A stretch of DNA of 64,000 bases, taken from positions 1-64,000 of the forward strand of contig JBJXDZ010000109.1 of assembly GCA_046154645.1 (NCBI GenBank). Reading direction: 5' to 3'. Each line of letters starts with the position of its first letter. Within the stretch, counting starts at the first letter, position 1. The stretch is from Ga0077555 sp046154645 (GTDB taxonomy: Bacteria; Pseudomonadota; Alphaproteobacteria; Rhizobiales; Hyphomicrobiaceae). Below are positions 16,690 to 25,702 of this stretch, one piece after another. Under the pieces are notes generated by a model. That model did no database searches and was not told the DNA's origin. It saw nothing but the letters and a program-made list of their open reading frames with translations. The position numbers were made by a program, and so were the translations under genes.

Positions 16690-17099
16690 TGCTTGTGCTG
16701 GACACCAGTGTCGTTTCCGAGCTTCGCCGACCTGGTAAGGCCGATCCGAAAGTGTTGGTGTGGGCACGTGCGACACCGGTCGAGCACACGTTCCTGTCAG
16801 CCGTGACCATACTGGAATTGGAACTCGGCGCGCTGCAGATCGAGCGCAGGGACAAGGCTCAAGGTGCCATCTTGCGGTCGTGGATCGACACGCAAATTCT
16901 GCCGCGCTTCGTTGGCCGTATCCTGCCAATCGAGCCTGCCGTCGCGCTGGCGTGCGCGCGCTTACATGTTCCCAATCCGCGAGGCGAGCGGGATGCCTTG
17001 ATTGCCGCCACCGCTCTGGTGCATGCCATGACCGTCGTCACGCGCAATGTCGCCGACTTTGCCTTCGGCGGCGTGAAGGTGCTCAATCCCTGGGCATGA
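16689..17099 (+). CDS. vapC: Type II toxin, PIN-domain ribonuclease (VapC/FitB-like)
   Basis: The 136-residue protein has the PIN-domain acidic centre: D5 in MLVLDTSVVSEL, E43 in TILELELG, D102 in GERDALIAATA, and a fourth acidic residue D123 in TRNVADF. These bind Mg2+ and cut RNA, commonly tRNA. The LDTSVVSE start and NPRGERDALIAATA block are close to FitB-type proteins. The start overlaps the antitoxin stop, coupling their synthesis. Both genes appear intact. Confidence 0.93.
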   Translation: MLVLDTSVVSELRRPGKADPKVLVWARATPVEHTFLSAVTILELELGALQIERRDKAQGAILRSWIDTQILPRFVGRILPIEPAVALACARLHVPNPRGERDALIAATALVHAMTVVTRNVADFAFGGVKVLNPWA

Positions 17100-17213
17100 C
17101 GCCAGCGCAAATCCACCGGCGACAACGGGCGAGGCCGGCGCTATCAGTTGGCAATCACATCCACATCGCGGTGGCCCCGATTGCGGCGCTGCGCCCCACC
17201 ACGGAGATATCAC

Positions 17214-18107
17214 ATGGCAAAGATCGGCTTCATCGGGCTTGGCAACATGGGACTGCCCATGGCCGGCAACCTCGTCAAGAAGGGCCACGAGGTCAAAGGC
17301 TTCGACATCATGGAGGACAACCTCGCCAAGGCCGCCCAGGCTGGCGTGAAGAAGGTCGCCACGGCCGCCGACGCGGCGAAAGACGTGGAGTTTCTCGTCA
17401 CCATGGTGCCGACCGGCAAAGAAACGCTGGCGGTCTACGAAGGCGCTGGCGTGTTCGGTGCGGCCAAGAAGGGCACACTCTTCATTGACGCCTCAACCAT
17501 CGATGTCGGGCAGGCCCGCAAGGCGCACGAACTCGCCGCCAAGGCCGGCATGTTGGCGCTGGATGCGCCCGTGTCGGGTGGCACCGGCGGCGCGCAGGGG
17601 GGCACGCTGACCTTCATGTGCGGCGGCTCCAAGGAAGCGTTCGAGAAGGCGCGACCGATCCTCGAGGGCATGGGCAGGAAGGTCGTCCATTGCGGCGAAG
17701 CCGGTGCGGGGCAGGCCGTCAAGATCTGCAACAACATGATGATGGCGATCAACATGCTCGGCGTCTGCGAGGGCTTCGCGCTGGCCGAGAAACTCGGCAT
17801 CTCGCACCAGACGCTGTTCGATGTCGTGTCCACGTCGACCGGCAACAGCTTTGCGCTGTCGGGCTATTGCCCGGTTCCGGGACCCGTGCCGACCACGCCG
17901 GCCAATCGCGACTACGCGCCAGGCTTCATGACGACGCTGCTAGTCAAGGATCTAACCCTGGCGCAGACGGCCTCCCAAGACAGCGGCGTTGCCACACCGA
18001 TGGGCGCGCAGGCACTGGCGAGCTTCCGCCACTACATGTCGATGGCCGCCGCCGACCACAAGGATTTCTCGAGCGTGGTCGACTACGTGCGCGCCAAAAA
18101 GACGTGA
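17214..18107 (+). CDS. NAD(P)-dependent 3-hydroxyisobutyrate dehydrogenase-like protein
   Basis: The 297-residue protein has the Rossmann motif GFIGLGNMGLPMAGNL at residues 5-20, the substrate-binding block DAPVSGGTGGAQGGTLTFMCGG near 125-146, and the catalytic Lys in GAGQAVKICNNM. This is the beta-hydroxyacid dehydrogenase family: 3-hydroxyisobutyrate dehydrogenase of valine breakdown, tartronate semialdehyde reductase and relatives. Sequence alone favours the first (MmsB-like, with the CPVPGPVPTTPANRDYAPGF block), but no valine-pathway genes are next to it. A CGGAG site precedes the ATG. Confidence 0.9.
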   Translation: MAKIGFIGLGNMGLPMAGNLVKKGHEVKGFDIMEDNLAKAAQAGVKKVATAADAAKDVEFLVTMVPTGKETLAVYEGAGVFGAAKKGTLFIDASTIDVGQARKAHELAAKAGMLALDAPVSGGTGGAQGGTLTFMCGGSKEAFEKARPILEGMGRKVVHCGEAGAGQAVKICNNMMMAINMLGVCEGFALAEKLGISHQTLFDVVSTSTGNSFALSGYCPVPGPVPTTPANRDYAPGFMTTLLVKDLTLAQTASQDSGVATPMGAQALASFRHYMSMAAADHKDFSSVVDYVRAKKT

Positions 18108-18135
18108 TGCGAACTCGGCCGACGGCTAGGGACCT

Positions 18136-19788
18136 TTACGCCTCGCCGTCGCCGTGCTGCGTTTTTTCCCACACGTAGGGCTCGCGGACCAGCTTCCACA
18201 AGGCGCGATAGCCGGCGGCCGAGATCAGCAGCCAATAGACCGGCATCAGCAGCGTCCATGGCATCAGCCAGGCTCGGCCACGGCGCCAGACAGCTAAGGC
18301 GCCGAGCAATATGGCGGTGCCGACGCCCAGGAACAGATTGAGCGCCGTCGCCCACCACAGCCACCACTCCAGATCGGTTTCCGGCGTCGCCAGCAGGCGG
18401 CCGTCAGCAAGCGCGATCGCCAGCAACAACACGCCTACAGGATAGGCCAGCACCGACAGCAGCATGCTGCCCATCAGCACGTGAAAGCCCAGATGTCGGC
18501 GGCCACCCAGATCCTGTGCCAACCGGCGTGGGAACCGCGTGTGCACGAGGTAGGTCAACAGCCAGCCTTTCAGCCAGCGCGTCCGTTGCCGCCACCAGTT
18601 GCCGAAGTCCGGTGGTGCCTGCTCCCACGTCGTCGACGGTAAGGTGCCGACGGTCCAGCCGAGACGGGCGAAGCGAATGCCGAGGTCGGCGTCCTCGGTG
18701 ACGTTGAAGGGATCCCAGGCGCCCACCTCGCGCAGTACGGCCGTGCGGAAATGGTTGGAGGTGCCGCCCAGTGGCAGCGGCAGATCGAGGCGCTCCAGGG
18801 CCGGCAACAGGGCATCGAACAAGGCCGAATACTCAATGGTAAACTGGCGCGATAGCAGGCCCGCAGCCGCAACGTCGATGTTGAGCGCGGCCTGCAGGCA
18901 GGCGAACCGCGGCCCCGCCAGGTTGAACGCGGCAACCGCCTTGCGCAGCTGATCCGGCTCAGGCCGGTCCTCGGCATCGTAGATGACGACGAAGTCGCCG
19001 CGGGCATAGGTTAGCGCATAATTGAGCGCCTTCGGTTTTGTGCGCGGCTCACACTGCGGCACAACCAGAGTGCGAAAGTGGGGCGGCAGGCGAATGGCCG
19101 CGACCGCTCGTTGGGTTGCCGGATCCGCTTCCTCGAGCGCCAGGATGATGTCCAGCCGGTCAGACGGATAGTCGAGCGCGCCCAGGGCCTTGATGAGTCG
19201 TGGCAGCACCTCCACCTCGTCGACGAGAGGCACCAGAATGCTGTAGACGGGGAGCAATGGATCAGGCGTCAGCGGTGTGCCGGGATTCGGGACAGCGACC
19301 GTAGCCGTGGTCATGACGGGCGGCCGCGCCAGGACTTCGCGCACCGCCAGGAGGCGAAGGACGACGACGCACAGGAATGGCGCAGCAAGCAAAGCCGCCA
19401 GCAACAGGTGAGCGGTCTCGCTCAAGCCAATCGAGAGCCCCGCAAAGGCGCCGACGAAAAAGGAAGGCGCCACAATCTGCCAGACGGCGGGACGTGAACG
19501 CGCCGAGAAGGCGGGCGATGCCGACGATAGGCCATGCACGGCCCAATGCAAACGCGCGAGAGCGTTCCAATCGTGGGCCTCGGTCAACTTTGGTTCGCTG
19601 TTCAGCCCTGCAGCAGCGGTGGCTGCGAGTGGTAACGGCTGTTCGGACGGCGCTGTGTCGGATAGTTTGGCCAAGAGATTCGGCGCCGATGCCGCTGCTG
19701 GCGCGGCCAAGGTGTTGGCTGGCCAGCCAGCGACTGCCCCAATGTTCGGCGCGTCGCCAATGGCTGGCTCGCCCGGATGCCGCCGCAT
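18136..19788 (-). CDS. Membrane-bound glycosyltransferase family 2 protein
   Basis: The 550-residue protein has a long N-terminal region (about 100 residues, Ala/Pro-rich), two transmembrane segments near 105-150, a cytoplasmic GT2 domain and four more transmembrane segments at the C-terminus. Catalytic signatures are PVYSILVPLVDE, EEADPATQ, the DxD-type DAED, TEDADLGIRF and QRTRWLKGW (QxxRW). This architecture fits processive or exported-polysaccharide synthases similar to cellulose or beta-glucan types. The ATG at 19788 is preferred over a GTG two codons earlier. No other polysaccharide genes are adjacent, so the product is unknown. Confidence 0.85.
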   Translation of the reverse strand: MRRHPGEPAIGDAPNIGAVAGWPANTLAAPAAASAPNLLAKLSDTAPSEQPLPLAATAAAGLNSEPKLTEAHDWNALARLHWAVHGLSSASPAFSARSRPAVWQIVAPSFFVGAFAGLSIGLSETAHLLLAALLAAPFLCVVVLRLLAVREVLARPPVMTTATVAVPNPGTPLTPDPLLPVYSILVPLVDEVEVLPRLIKALGALDYPSDRLDIILALEEADPATQRAVAAIRLPPHFRTLVVPQCEPRTKPKALNYALTYARGDFVVIYDAEDRPEPDQLRKAVAAFNLAGPRFACLQAALNIDVAAAGLLSRQFTIEYSALFDALLPALERLDLPLPLGGTSNHFRTAVLREVGAWDPFNVTEDADLGIRFARLGWTVGTLPSTTWEQAPPDFGNWWRQRTRWLKGWLLTYLVHTRFPRRLAQDLGGRRHLGFHVLMGSMLLSVLAYPVGVLLLAIALADGRLLATPETDLEWWLWWATALNLFLGVGTAILLGALAVWRRGRAWLMPWTLLMPVYWLLISAAGYRALWKLVREPYVWEKTQHGDGEA

Positions 19789-19910
19789 CGACACCAGCGT
19801 TACGCTCTCGAGCGTTGCTCACGATCGCTAGCCGGATGGCCTCGCCGGCTCACGATCGACACAATCCGAGGCCAGCACTGCCTATCGCAAGTCGGCGGTG
19901 GCGAAGGCGC

Positions 19911-19942
19911 CCGAACCCGGTCTCACCCGGGTCCGGGTTCGG
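19911..19942. repeat. Perfect 10-bp hairpin upstream of the binding-protein gene
   Basis: CCGAACCCGG and CCGGGTTCGG flank a 12-base loop. It lies 18 bases before the GTG start of the following gene and could form in its leader, perhaps affecting translation, or be a regulator site. Confidence 0.5.
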
Positions 19943-19959
19943 ACACGAGGACCAGCGAC

Positions 19960-20787
19960 GTGATCATACGCCTGACCATTCTGTGTGCAAGCCTGCTGAT
20001 GCTGGCGACGGCAGCCTCGACGCCGAGTTTCGCGCAGGGCCCCGCGCAGGCGGCACCACAAACCGACACAGCGGAACTCCCCAAGCGCGTGGCCGTGCGA
20101 TTCCTCACCGACAGCGACCATCCCCCCTTCAACTATTATGACGAGGAAGGCGTCCTGACCGGCTTCAACATCGACATGGCGCGGGCCATTTGCCTCGAGA
20201 TGACGGCTGCGTGCGATATCCAGGTGCGCCCCTGGGCAGAGCTTGGCAGTGCCCTCGCCAAGCGAGAGACTGACGCCGTTATCGCCTCGCACGTATTGTC
20301 GCCGGCATTGCTGCGAATTTTCGATTTCACCGACCGGTATTTCTACACCCCGGCCTGGTTTGCCGGCCGCCGTGGTGGCCCAAGGCTGGCGCCAACCCCC
20401 GAAGGCCTCGAAGGCTTGAAGATCGCCGTCGTCCGCGGCGGCGCCCACGAAGCCTACTTGCGCACCTTCTTCAAGGATTCAGCGATCGTTCCCTACGAGA
20501 GCACGGAGCTTGCCCGCGACGCACTGGTAGCTTCACAGGTCAACCTGCTGTTCGATGACGGCATCGGCCTCGTGTTGTGGCTCAATGGCACCTTGTCGCG
20601 GGAATGCTGCGAGATGAAGGCTGGGCCATTCTACGAGCCGAAGTTTTTCGGCGATGGCATCGCCATCATGGTCTCGAAGCAGGATCCGCAATTGAAGGGA
20701 CTGATCAATCAGGCCCTCGCCCGGGTCCGCGCCAGCGGCCGCTACGAGGAACTACTGCTGCGGTACTTCCCCAACCGGCTGTTCTGA
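19960..20787 (+). CDS. Periplasmic substrate-binding protein, family 3 (polar amino acid type)
   Basis: The 275-residue protein begins with a signal peptide (IIRLTILCASLLMLATAAST, cleavage after FAQ near residue 26). The mature part is the bilobed SBP_bac_3 fold: VAVRFLTDSDHPPFNYYDEEGVLTGFNIDMARAICLEM-type start, then FDFTDRYFYTPAWFAGR and GLKIAVVRGGAHEAYL. A GTG start at 19960 is chosen because it puts the signal peptide at the N-terminus. No ABC permease or ATPase is adjacent. It could serve an unlinked transporter or a sensor role. Confidence 0.85.
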   Translation: MIIRLTILCASLLMLATAASTPSFAQGPAQAAPQTDTAELPKRVAVRFLTDSDHPPFNYYDEEGVLTGFNIDMARAICLEMTAACDIQVRPWAELGSALAKRETDAVIASHVLSPALLRIFDFTDRYFYTPAWFAGRRGGPRLAPTPEGLEGLKIAVVRGGAHEAYLRTFFKDSAIVPYESTELARDALVASQVNLLFDDGIGLVLWLNGTLSRECCEMKAGPFYEPKFFGDGIAIMVSKQDPQLKGLINQALARVRASGRYEELLLRYFPNRLF

Positions 20788-20808
20788 TCCGGGACGCGCG
20801 CCGGTCGT

Positions 20809-21417
20809 TCAGTTGGACGGCGACCGCCGGGCGACCGGCTGCGGCTTCACCACGAGTGGCAGGTCAGCAAACAGGCTGGTCGCAGCGCCGACGGCCGCAC
20901 CCTCGATGGCCAGCAGACGCAGCTTGGTTGCGACGCCGCCGGTCGCCGAAAATCCCGTCAGCTTGCCGCTGGCGCCCAGCACGCGATGACAGGGCACGAT
21001 GATCGGCAAGGGATTGCGCCCGAGCGCCCGGCCTACGGCTTGCGCCAACTGCTTGTCGCCAAGCCGCAGAGCGACGTCGCCGTAGGTCAGCGTGGCTCCC
21101 GGCGGAATGGTGCGGGCGATCCGGTAGACGCGGGCGTTGAAGTCGTCGTCAGCCCCCAGGTCACAGGCAATGAAGCTGAGGTCCACCTGCTCGCCCGCCA
21201 GCAGCGCGGTGATGGCGTCAACAGCGGGCTCAATTACGGTCGTCGGCGCACGCTCGCTGGCGCCATGCGACCGGGCCGCGATGCGCTGCCGCGTTGCCGC
21301 CTCATGGGCCTCCGGCAAGGTGGTGGCAATCACAACGTCGCCGCGCCAAGCCAGCGCACACGTGCCGATGGCTGTCGGAAACAGGGCAAATCCCGATGAG
21401 TGATCGCTGTCCGCCAT
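20809..21417 (-). CDS. ogt: Methylated-DNA-protein cysteine methyltransferase
   Basis: This 202-residue protein has the suicide-enzyme active site IVPCHRV with acceptor Cys143, the preceding AVGRALGRNPLP, the TLTYGDVALRLGD helix-turn-helix region and the following GASGKLTGFSATGGVATKLRLLAIEG. It transfers the methyl group from O6-methylguanine to its own cysteine. There is no Ada regulatory domain, so it is the Ogt type. The gene is 5 bases after an LLM oxidoreductase stop on the same strand and probably shares its transcript. Confidence 0.93.
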   Translation of the reverse strand: MADSDHSSGFALFPTAIGTCALAWRGDVVIATTLPEAHEAATRQRIAARSHGASERAPTTVIEPAVDAITALLAGEQVDLSFIACDLGADDDFNARVYRIARTIPPGATLTYGDVALRLGDKQLAQAVGRALGRNPLPIIVPCHRVLGASGKLTGFSATGGVATKLRLLAIEGAAVGAATSLFADLPLVVKPQPVARRSPSN

Positions 21418-21422
21418 GCTGG

Positions 21423-22376
21423 CTATTCCGCGGCAACCTTCTTCTTGGGCTTCGGCCAGCGCGCCGCCACCTTGGGCAGCACCTCCTCGATCAGGCGGCG
21501 GGTCTGCAGCATGATCGCGTCGTCGCCCCGCCCGATCGGCCGCATGACGAACTTCGAGACGCCTTGCGCGACATAGGCGCCGATCCGCTCGACAATGACA
21601 TCGGCGTCGCCGACGGCAAAGTAGGTCAAGGGATCGCGGCCGGTTCGCTTCTGATAAGCCTCCATGGGTCGCTTCAAGACGGCATCGTCCGGCGTACCGA
21701 AGAAAAACGGGAAGCCGGAGCCGTAATGGTCGTCGTCGAGGGCGCGGCCATAGGTGGCGGCAGCAGCCTTGATGGCGGCGACGATGCGGCCGGCTTCCTC
21801 CGGGTTCTCAGGGCCTGCCTGCCAGCCGGTGCCAACACGCGCCGTGCGCTGGATGGCCGCGTCCGAACCGCCGCCGATCCACATCGGTAGGTCCGGCTGC
21901 ACCGGTTTGGGCGCGATCGAGGCCCCCTTCAGCTTGTAGAAGCGCCCGTCGAAATCAACGCTCTCCTCCCGCCACAGCCGGCTGATGACGGCGAGTCCCT
22001 CGTCGGTCTTGGCCCCGCGCGTCGACGTATCGATGGTCAGCGCTTTCCATTCCGGCGCCAGCGGACTGCCAATGCCGAAGGCGGGCAGCAGGCGGCCCTC
22101 CGAGAGCACGTCGATGGTGGCGCATTGCTTGGCCACCAGCACCGGATCGCGTAGCGCCAGCGAGACCACGTTCATGCCGAACTTGATGCGCCTGGTGCGC
22201 CCGGCGAGTGCCGCCATGACGGCCATGCACTCGAGGATCGGCTCCTTGGAGACGAGACGGTCGGTCTGCCACAACGAATCGGCGCCCCCTGCCTCACACA
22301 GATCCACCCAGCGCCACCAGGCGCGGGCGTCCGAGAACGGGAACTCCATCAGGCCAAGTCCGACGGCGACGGTCAT
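21423..22376 (-). CDS. LLM-class flavin-dependent oxidoreductase
   Basis: The 317-residue protein has the bacterial luciferase-like TIM-barrel pattern: GLMEFPFSDARAWWRWVDLCEAGGADSLW-type start, RTRRIKFGMNVVSLALRDPVLVAKQCATIDVLSEGR, and GIGSPLAPEWKAL. Such enzymes use FMN or F420 in oxidation or monooxygenation of varied substrates. An AAAGGAG site lies 9 bases upstream. The C-terminus is Lys-rich. Cofactor and substrate cannot be assigned. It is followed directly by the ogt-type gene. Confidence 0.87.
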   Translation of the reverse strand: MTVAVGLGLMEFPFSDARAWWRWVDLCEAGGADSLWQTDRLVSKEPILECMAVMAALAGRTRRIKFGMNVVSLALRDPVLVAKQCATIDVLSEGRLLPAFGIGSPLAPEWKALTIDTSTRGAKTDEGLAVISRLWREESVDFDGRFYKLKGASIAPKPVQPDLPMWIGGGSDAAIQRTARVGTGWQAGPENPEEAGRIVAAIKAAAATYGRALDDDHYGSGFPFFFGTPDDAVLKRPMEAYQKRTGRDPLTYFAVGDADVIVERIGAYVAQGVSKFVMRPIGRGDDAIMLQTRRLIEEVLPKVAARWPKPKKKVAAE

Positions 22377-22479
22377 GGGGCTTGCTCCTTTGGGCGGAGG
22401 CACCGCCAGGAGCATTTTGGCGGCTTGCCACGGCGACCGCAACTGCCTCGAACAGACTGGCTCGAACAGACTGATGCGA

Positions 22480-23571
22480 TCAGGCGTCCTGCTCGCCGGC
22501 CTTCTTGCGCGGAGGTCGCGGCACAGCCGGCGCGGACGGGCTGGCCGGCGGCTGCACCCCTGGCGGCGACACGGGCGCGATGGATTGCCCTGTCAGCGGC
22601 ACGGCGCTCGCGCCGCATACGGCCCCGATCAACCGGCAAGGACTGCCGCCGCGATCAACAGCCGCTTGGCAATTGGCCAGCGACTTCGCTGCGGCGATGA
22701 CCGGGGTCAATTCGCGCGTAAAGTGGTGCGCGACCCGTATCTGGCCGGTGGGCAACTGCGTCCGAAAGACAGCGATCGCCAGACACTGAGGATCCGGGAT
22801 AGCCTGGACGCGACAGACGATGGTGTAGCGCAGCCTGCAGGCGTCCAACGCCGCCGCCTCCGCCGTCTGACGCGACTTGTGGCCATGCACAGGGACCCCC
22901 AGCAACGCATCCTGCGGAAAGGCGATGGCACCCCATTTCGCCGGGGCAACGGCAGCACGCAGCGCCTGCAACTGGTCATTGGTAATGACGCCGTTGGGCA
23001 TGAAACCGCGTACCCGCTGCCAGCCGCGGATGGCACGGTCCGTATCCGCGTCGAGAACGCCATCGAAGCGCACGATGTTGTAATTGAGATTGTACAGCCG
23101 ATCCTGCACTTCGCGGACCAGCGCCGTACCGGCCCCGCCCGAGCCGGCATTCCTGGCGCCGGTGGCCGCGCCCGCTGCTTCCTTGATGCGCAGCTTCGCC
23201 AGCTCTGCGAACTGGCCGCTGGGGTATTGCTTCAGGTAGGCGCGCAGCTCGTCCGGCTTGTTGTTGTCCTTGATCGAGTTCCAGAACGTGATCTCGGCTT
23301 CGCTGGCGGCAGCCGAAGGCGTCGCGGGTGCTGTGGGGCCTGCATCTGTCGCCGCAGGTGGCGCAGGCGCGGGGGCCACCGGGGCACTGGCGACCGGTGG
23401 CTTTGGTTTCGGTTTCGCGGACTCGGGCGGCGGTTTGCGTGGGGCAGGAGCTGGCTTCTCCGGCGTCGACCAGGGAAACTGCATGTCCTGGGCGGCGACC
23501 GGCATGCTGGCAAGCACGGCCAGGACTGCCAGAACGGCGGACGCTCCTCCGCCAAACACGCTGGACCTCAT
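22480..23571 (-). CDS. Secreted peptidoglycan-binding-domain protein
   Basis: The 363-residue protein has a signal peptide (GGGASAVLAVLAVLASMPVAA), a Pro/Ala/Lys-rich linker (about residues 33-85), a segment with the pattern EITFWNSIKDNNKPDELRAY followed by LKQYPSGQFAELAKLRI that often precedes cell-envelope domains, a peptidoglycan-binding fold (VQDRLYNLNYNIVRFDGVLD) near 150-205, and a DUF4189-like Cys-containing domain (KWGAIAFPQD onward). The tail is again Pro-rich. ATG at 23571 is chosen over GTG at 23610 because it places the signal peptide first. Probably periplasmic, acting at the wall. Confidence 0.78.
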   Translation of the reverse strand: MRSSVFGGGASAVLAVLAVLASMPVAAQDMQFPWSTPEKPAPAPRKPPPESAKPKPKPPVASAPVAPAPAPPAATDAGPTAPATPSAAASEAEITFWNSIKDNNKPDELRAYLKQYPSGQFAELAKLRIKEAAGAATGARNAGSGGAGTALVREVQDRLYNLNYNIVRFDGVLDADTDRAIRGWQRVRGFMPNGVITNDQLQALRAAVAPAKWGAIAFPQDALLGVPVHGHKSRQTAEAAALDACRLRYTIVCRVQAIPDPQCLAIAVFRTQLPTGQIRVAHHFTRELTPVIAAAKSLANCQAAVDRGGSPCRLIGAVCGASAVPLTGQSIAPVSPPGVQPPASPSAPAVPRPPRKKAGEQDA

Positions 23572-23690
23572 TCGGCTCGCCACGCGCGACCCCTCGACCA
23601 AGATTGCCACGATGCTTTGTGCACGGCCTTCGCTTCAAGTCAAACGCTCGCCGCGGCTAAACTGCTATCTGCAGATGGCGGTGGCCTGGC

Positions 23691-24530
23691 TCACGCGGCT
23701 TGCAACGGCACCAGTGTGTCAAGATGGCTCAGAATCTCGTCGCGGCTCAAATCGGGGATCTCCAGCAGGACGCGCCCGATGCCGGCCTCGCGATACTTGG
23801 CGAGTTTGGCGGCATCCGATGGTGCCCGGAAGACGGTAATCGAGAGCGTCGAGAAATCGCGGCGCACGGTCGAGGCCATCTGGCTCAGGCGGCCCACGAA
23901 CTCGCGCGGGTCCGTGGCCGGCGTGGCGCGTGGGAACCAGCCGTCGCAGAACTCGACCACGCGGCGCAGCGTGTGGTCGGTTTCGCCACCGAGCAGGATC
24001 GGGGGATGCGGCCGCTGCACCGGCTTCGGCCAGCTCCAGGAGGGCTCGAACTTGACGAACTCGCCGTCAAAGCCGCCGGCCTCCTTGGTCCACAGCTCCT
24101 TCATGGCGAGAATGCGCTCGCGCAGCAGCTTGAAGCGCGTGTCGTACTTGGCGCCGTGATCCTCCATCTCCTCGACGTTCCAGCCGCCGCCAGCGCCGAG
24201 TTCGAAGCGGCCACCCGAGAGCATGTCGAGGCTGGCGATGACCTTGGCGGTGACAATGGGATCGCGCTGCGGGATCAGGCAGATGCCGGTGCCAAGGCGC
24301 AGCGTCTTGGTGGCGGCTGCCGCGAACGAGAGGGCCACAAACGGATCGTGGGTGTGGGAATAGCGCTTGGGCAACTCGCCGCCGCCTGGGAACGGCGAGC
24401 GCCGGCTGACGGGAATGTGGGTGTGCTCGCACACGAACAGCGATTCAAAACCGCGGTCCTCGAGGGCCTTGCCCAACTCGGCGGGTTGAATGCCGTAGTC
24501 GGTGGGGAAGTAGAAGACGCCGGTTTTCAT
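23691..24530 (-). CDS. LLM-class F420-type oxidoreductase
   Basis: The 279-residue protein starts MKTGVFYFPTDYGIQPAELG and shows the luciferase-like signature EDRGFESLFVCEHTHIPVSR, KTLRLGTGICLIPQRDP and SGGRFELGAGGGWNVEEMEDHG, typical of the TIGR03619-type F420-dependent group. A CGGAG site precedes the ATG. It is separate from the other LLM gene (21423-22376), with which it shares only the family fold. Substrate unknown. Confidence 0.87.
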   Translation of the reverse strand: MKTGVFYFPTDYGIQPAELGKALEDRGFESLFVCEHTHIPVSRRSPFPGGGELPKRYSHTHDPFVALSFAAAATKTLRLGTGICLIPQRDPIVTAKVIASLDMLSGGRFELGAGGGWNVEEMEDHGAKYDTRFKLLRERILAMKELWTKEAGGFDGEFVKFEPSWSWPKPVQRPHPPILLGGETDHTLRRVVEFCDGWFPRATPATDPREFVGRLSQMASTVRRDFSTLSITVFRAPSDAAKLAKYREAGIGRVLLEIPDLSRDEILSHLDTLVPLQAA

Positions 24531-24731
24531 GGTGGTCTGCTCCGTTCAGGCGCTCGCGGCCGTTGACACGCACCGTGCTCCGGCCCGCTCACTGATCGGC
24601 ACCCAGTATGGCCACTTCGACCGCCCAGCGCCACCCGCTTCCGGCACCAGGCGTTGCACGCTTGCCAGAACCGGCGCCGCTCAGCAGACTGCCGGCCACA
24701 GTCTGTGCCTCGATCGATCAGGGAGAGCCCA

Positions 24732-25571
24732 ATGCGCACCGTCACGCTGGCAACCGGCGAGAAGATCCCACAACTCGGCATCGGCACCTGGCATATGGGA
24801 GAGCGCGGCGGCAGCCGTGCCGCGGAGGCCAAAGCCGTCCGCGCAGCCATCGATCTCGGCATCACGCTGATCGACACGGCCGAGATGTACGGCGAAGGCG
24901 GCGCGGAAGAGGTGATTGCCGAGGCGACCCAGGAGGCGGGGCTACGCCAGAAGCTGTTCATCGTCTCCAAGGTGTATCCCCACAACGCCTCGCGAACAGG
25001 TGCCGTCGCTGCCTGTGAGCGCAGCCTAAAGCGACTGAAGACCGATCGCATCGATCTCTACCTGTTGCATTGGCGCGGCTCCCATCCCCTCAGTGAAACC
25101 GTTGCCGCGTTCGAAAAACTGAAGGCCGACGGCAAGATCCGCCACTGGGGCGTGTCCAATTTCGACGTCGACGACATGGACGAGCTGGCCGGCGTCAAGG
25201 CCGGGGCGAACTGCGTTTCCAATCAGGTGCTCTATCACCTCGGCGCGCGCGGCATCGATTTCGATCTGATTGCCGACAGTGCCAAGCGGAAGGTGATGGT
25301 GATGGCCTATTCGCCGCTCGGGCAAGGCGCGATCCTCGGTCACGCGGCACTGGCCAAAGTGGCCACCAGGCACGGCGTCACGCCGGCCGCCATCGCCATC
25401 GCCTGGACCATGCGGCACCCGCATGTGGTGTCGATTCCGAAAGCGGCCAACCTGAAGCATGTGCAGGAGAACATGGCGGCGGCCGACCTCGTGCTCGACG
25501 CGGCGGATCTGGCAGCGCTCGATGCTGGTTTCCCGCCGCCCAAGCGCAAAAGCTCGCTCGGCATGCTGTGA
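24732..25571 (+). CDS. Aldo/keto reductase
   Basis: The 279-residue NADPH-dependent (beta/alpha)8 enzyme has the catalytic tetrad D48 and Y53 (IDTAEMYGEGGAE), K80 (FIVSKVYPHN) and H113 (LYLLHWRG). The cofactor-binding end reads HPHVVSIPKAANLKHVQEN. Family members reduce aldehydes and ketones to alcohols; DkgA/YvgN-type detoxification is a fair guess. The gene runs divergently from the LLM gene and is followed by the alpha/beta hydrolase. Confidence 0.93.
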   Translation: MRTVTLATGEKIPQLGIGTWHMGERGGSRAAEAKAVRAAIDLGITLIDTAEMYGEGGAEEVIAEATQEAGLRQKLFIVSKVYPHNASRTGAVAACERSLKRLKTDRIDLYLLHWRGSHPLSETVAAFEKLKADGKIRHWGVSNFDVDDMDELAGVKAGANCVSNQVLYHLGARGIDFDLIADSAKRKVMVMAYSPLGQGAILGHAALAKVATRHGVTPAAIAIAWTMRHPHVVSIPKAANLKHVQENMAAADLVLDAADLAALDAGFPPPKRKSSLGML

Positions 25572-25702
25572 CGCGATGGCTGGCCTGCGCGCGCGATTGG
25601 CGCCGGCGCTGTACGCGGCTCCGGCGGCGTGACAAGCTGTCGAAACGACGCCCTATAAACAGGGCGTCACCCTCCCATTGGCACAGAGCGGAGTTCGGGC
25701 AC

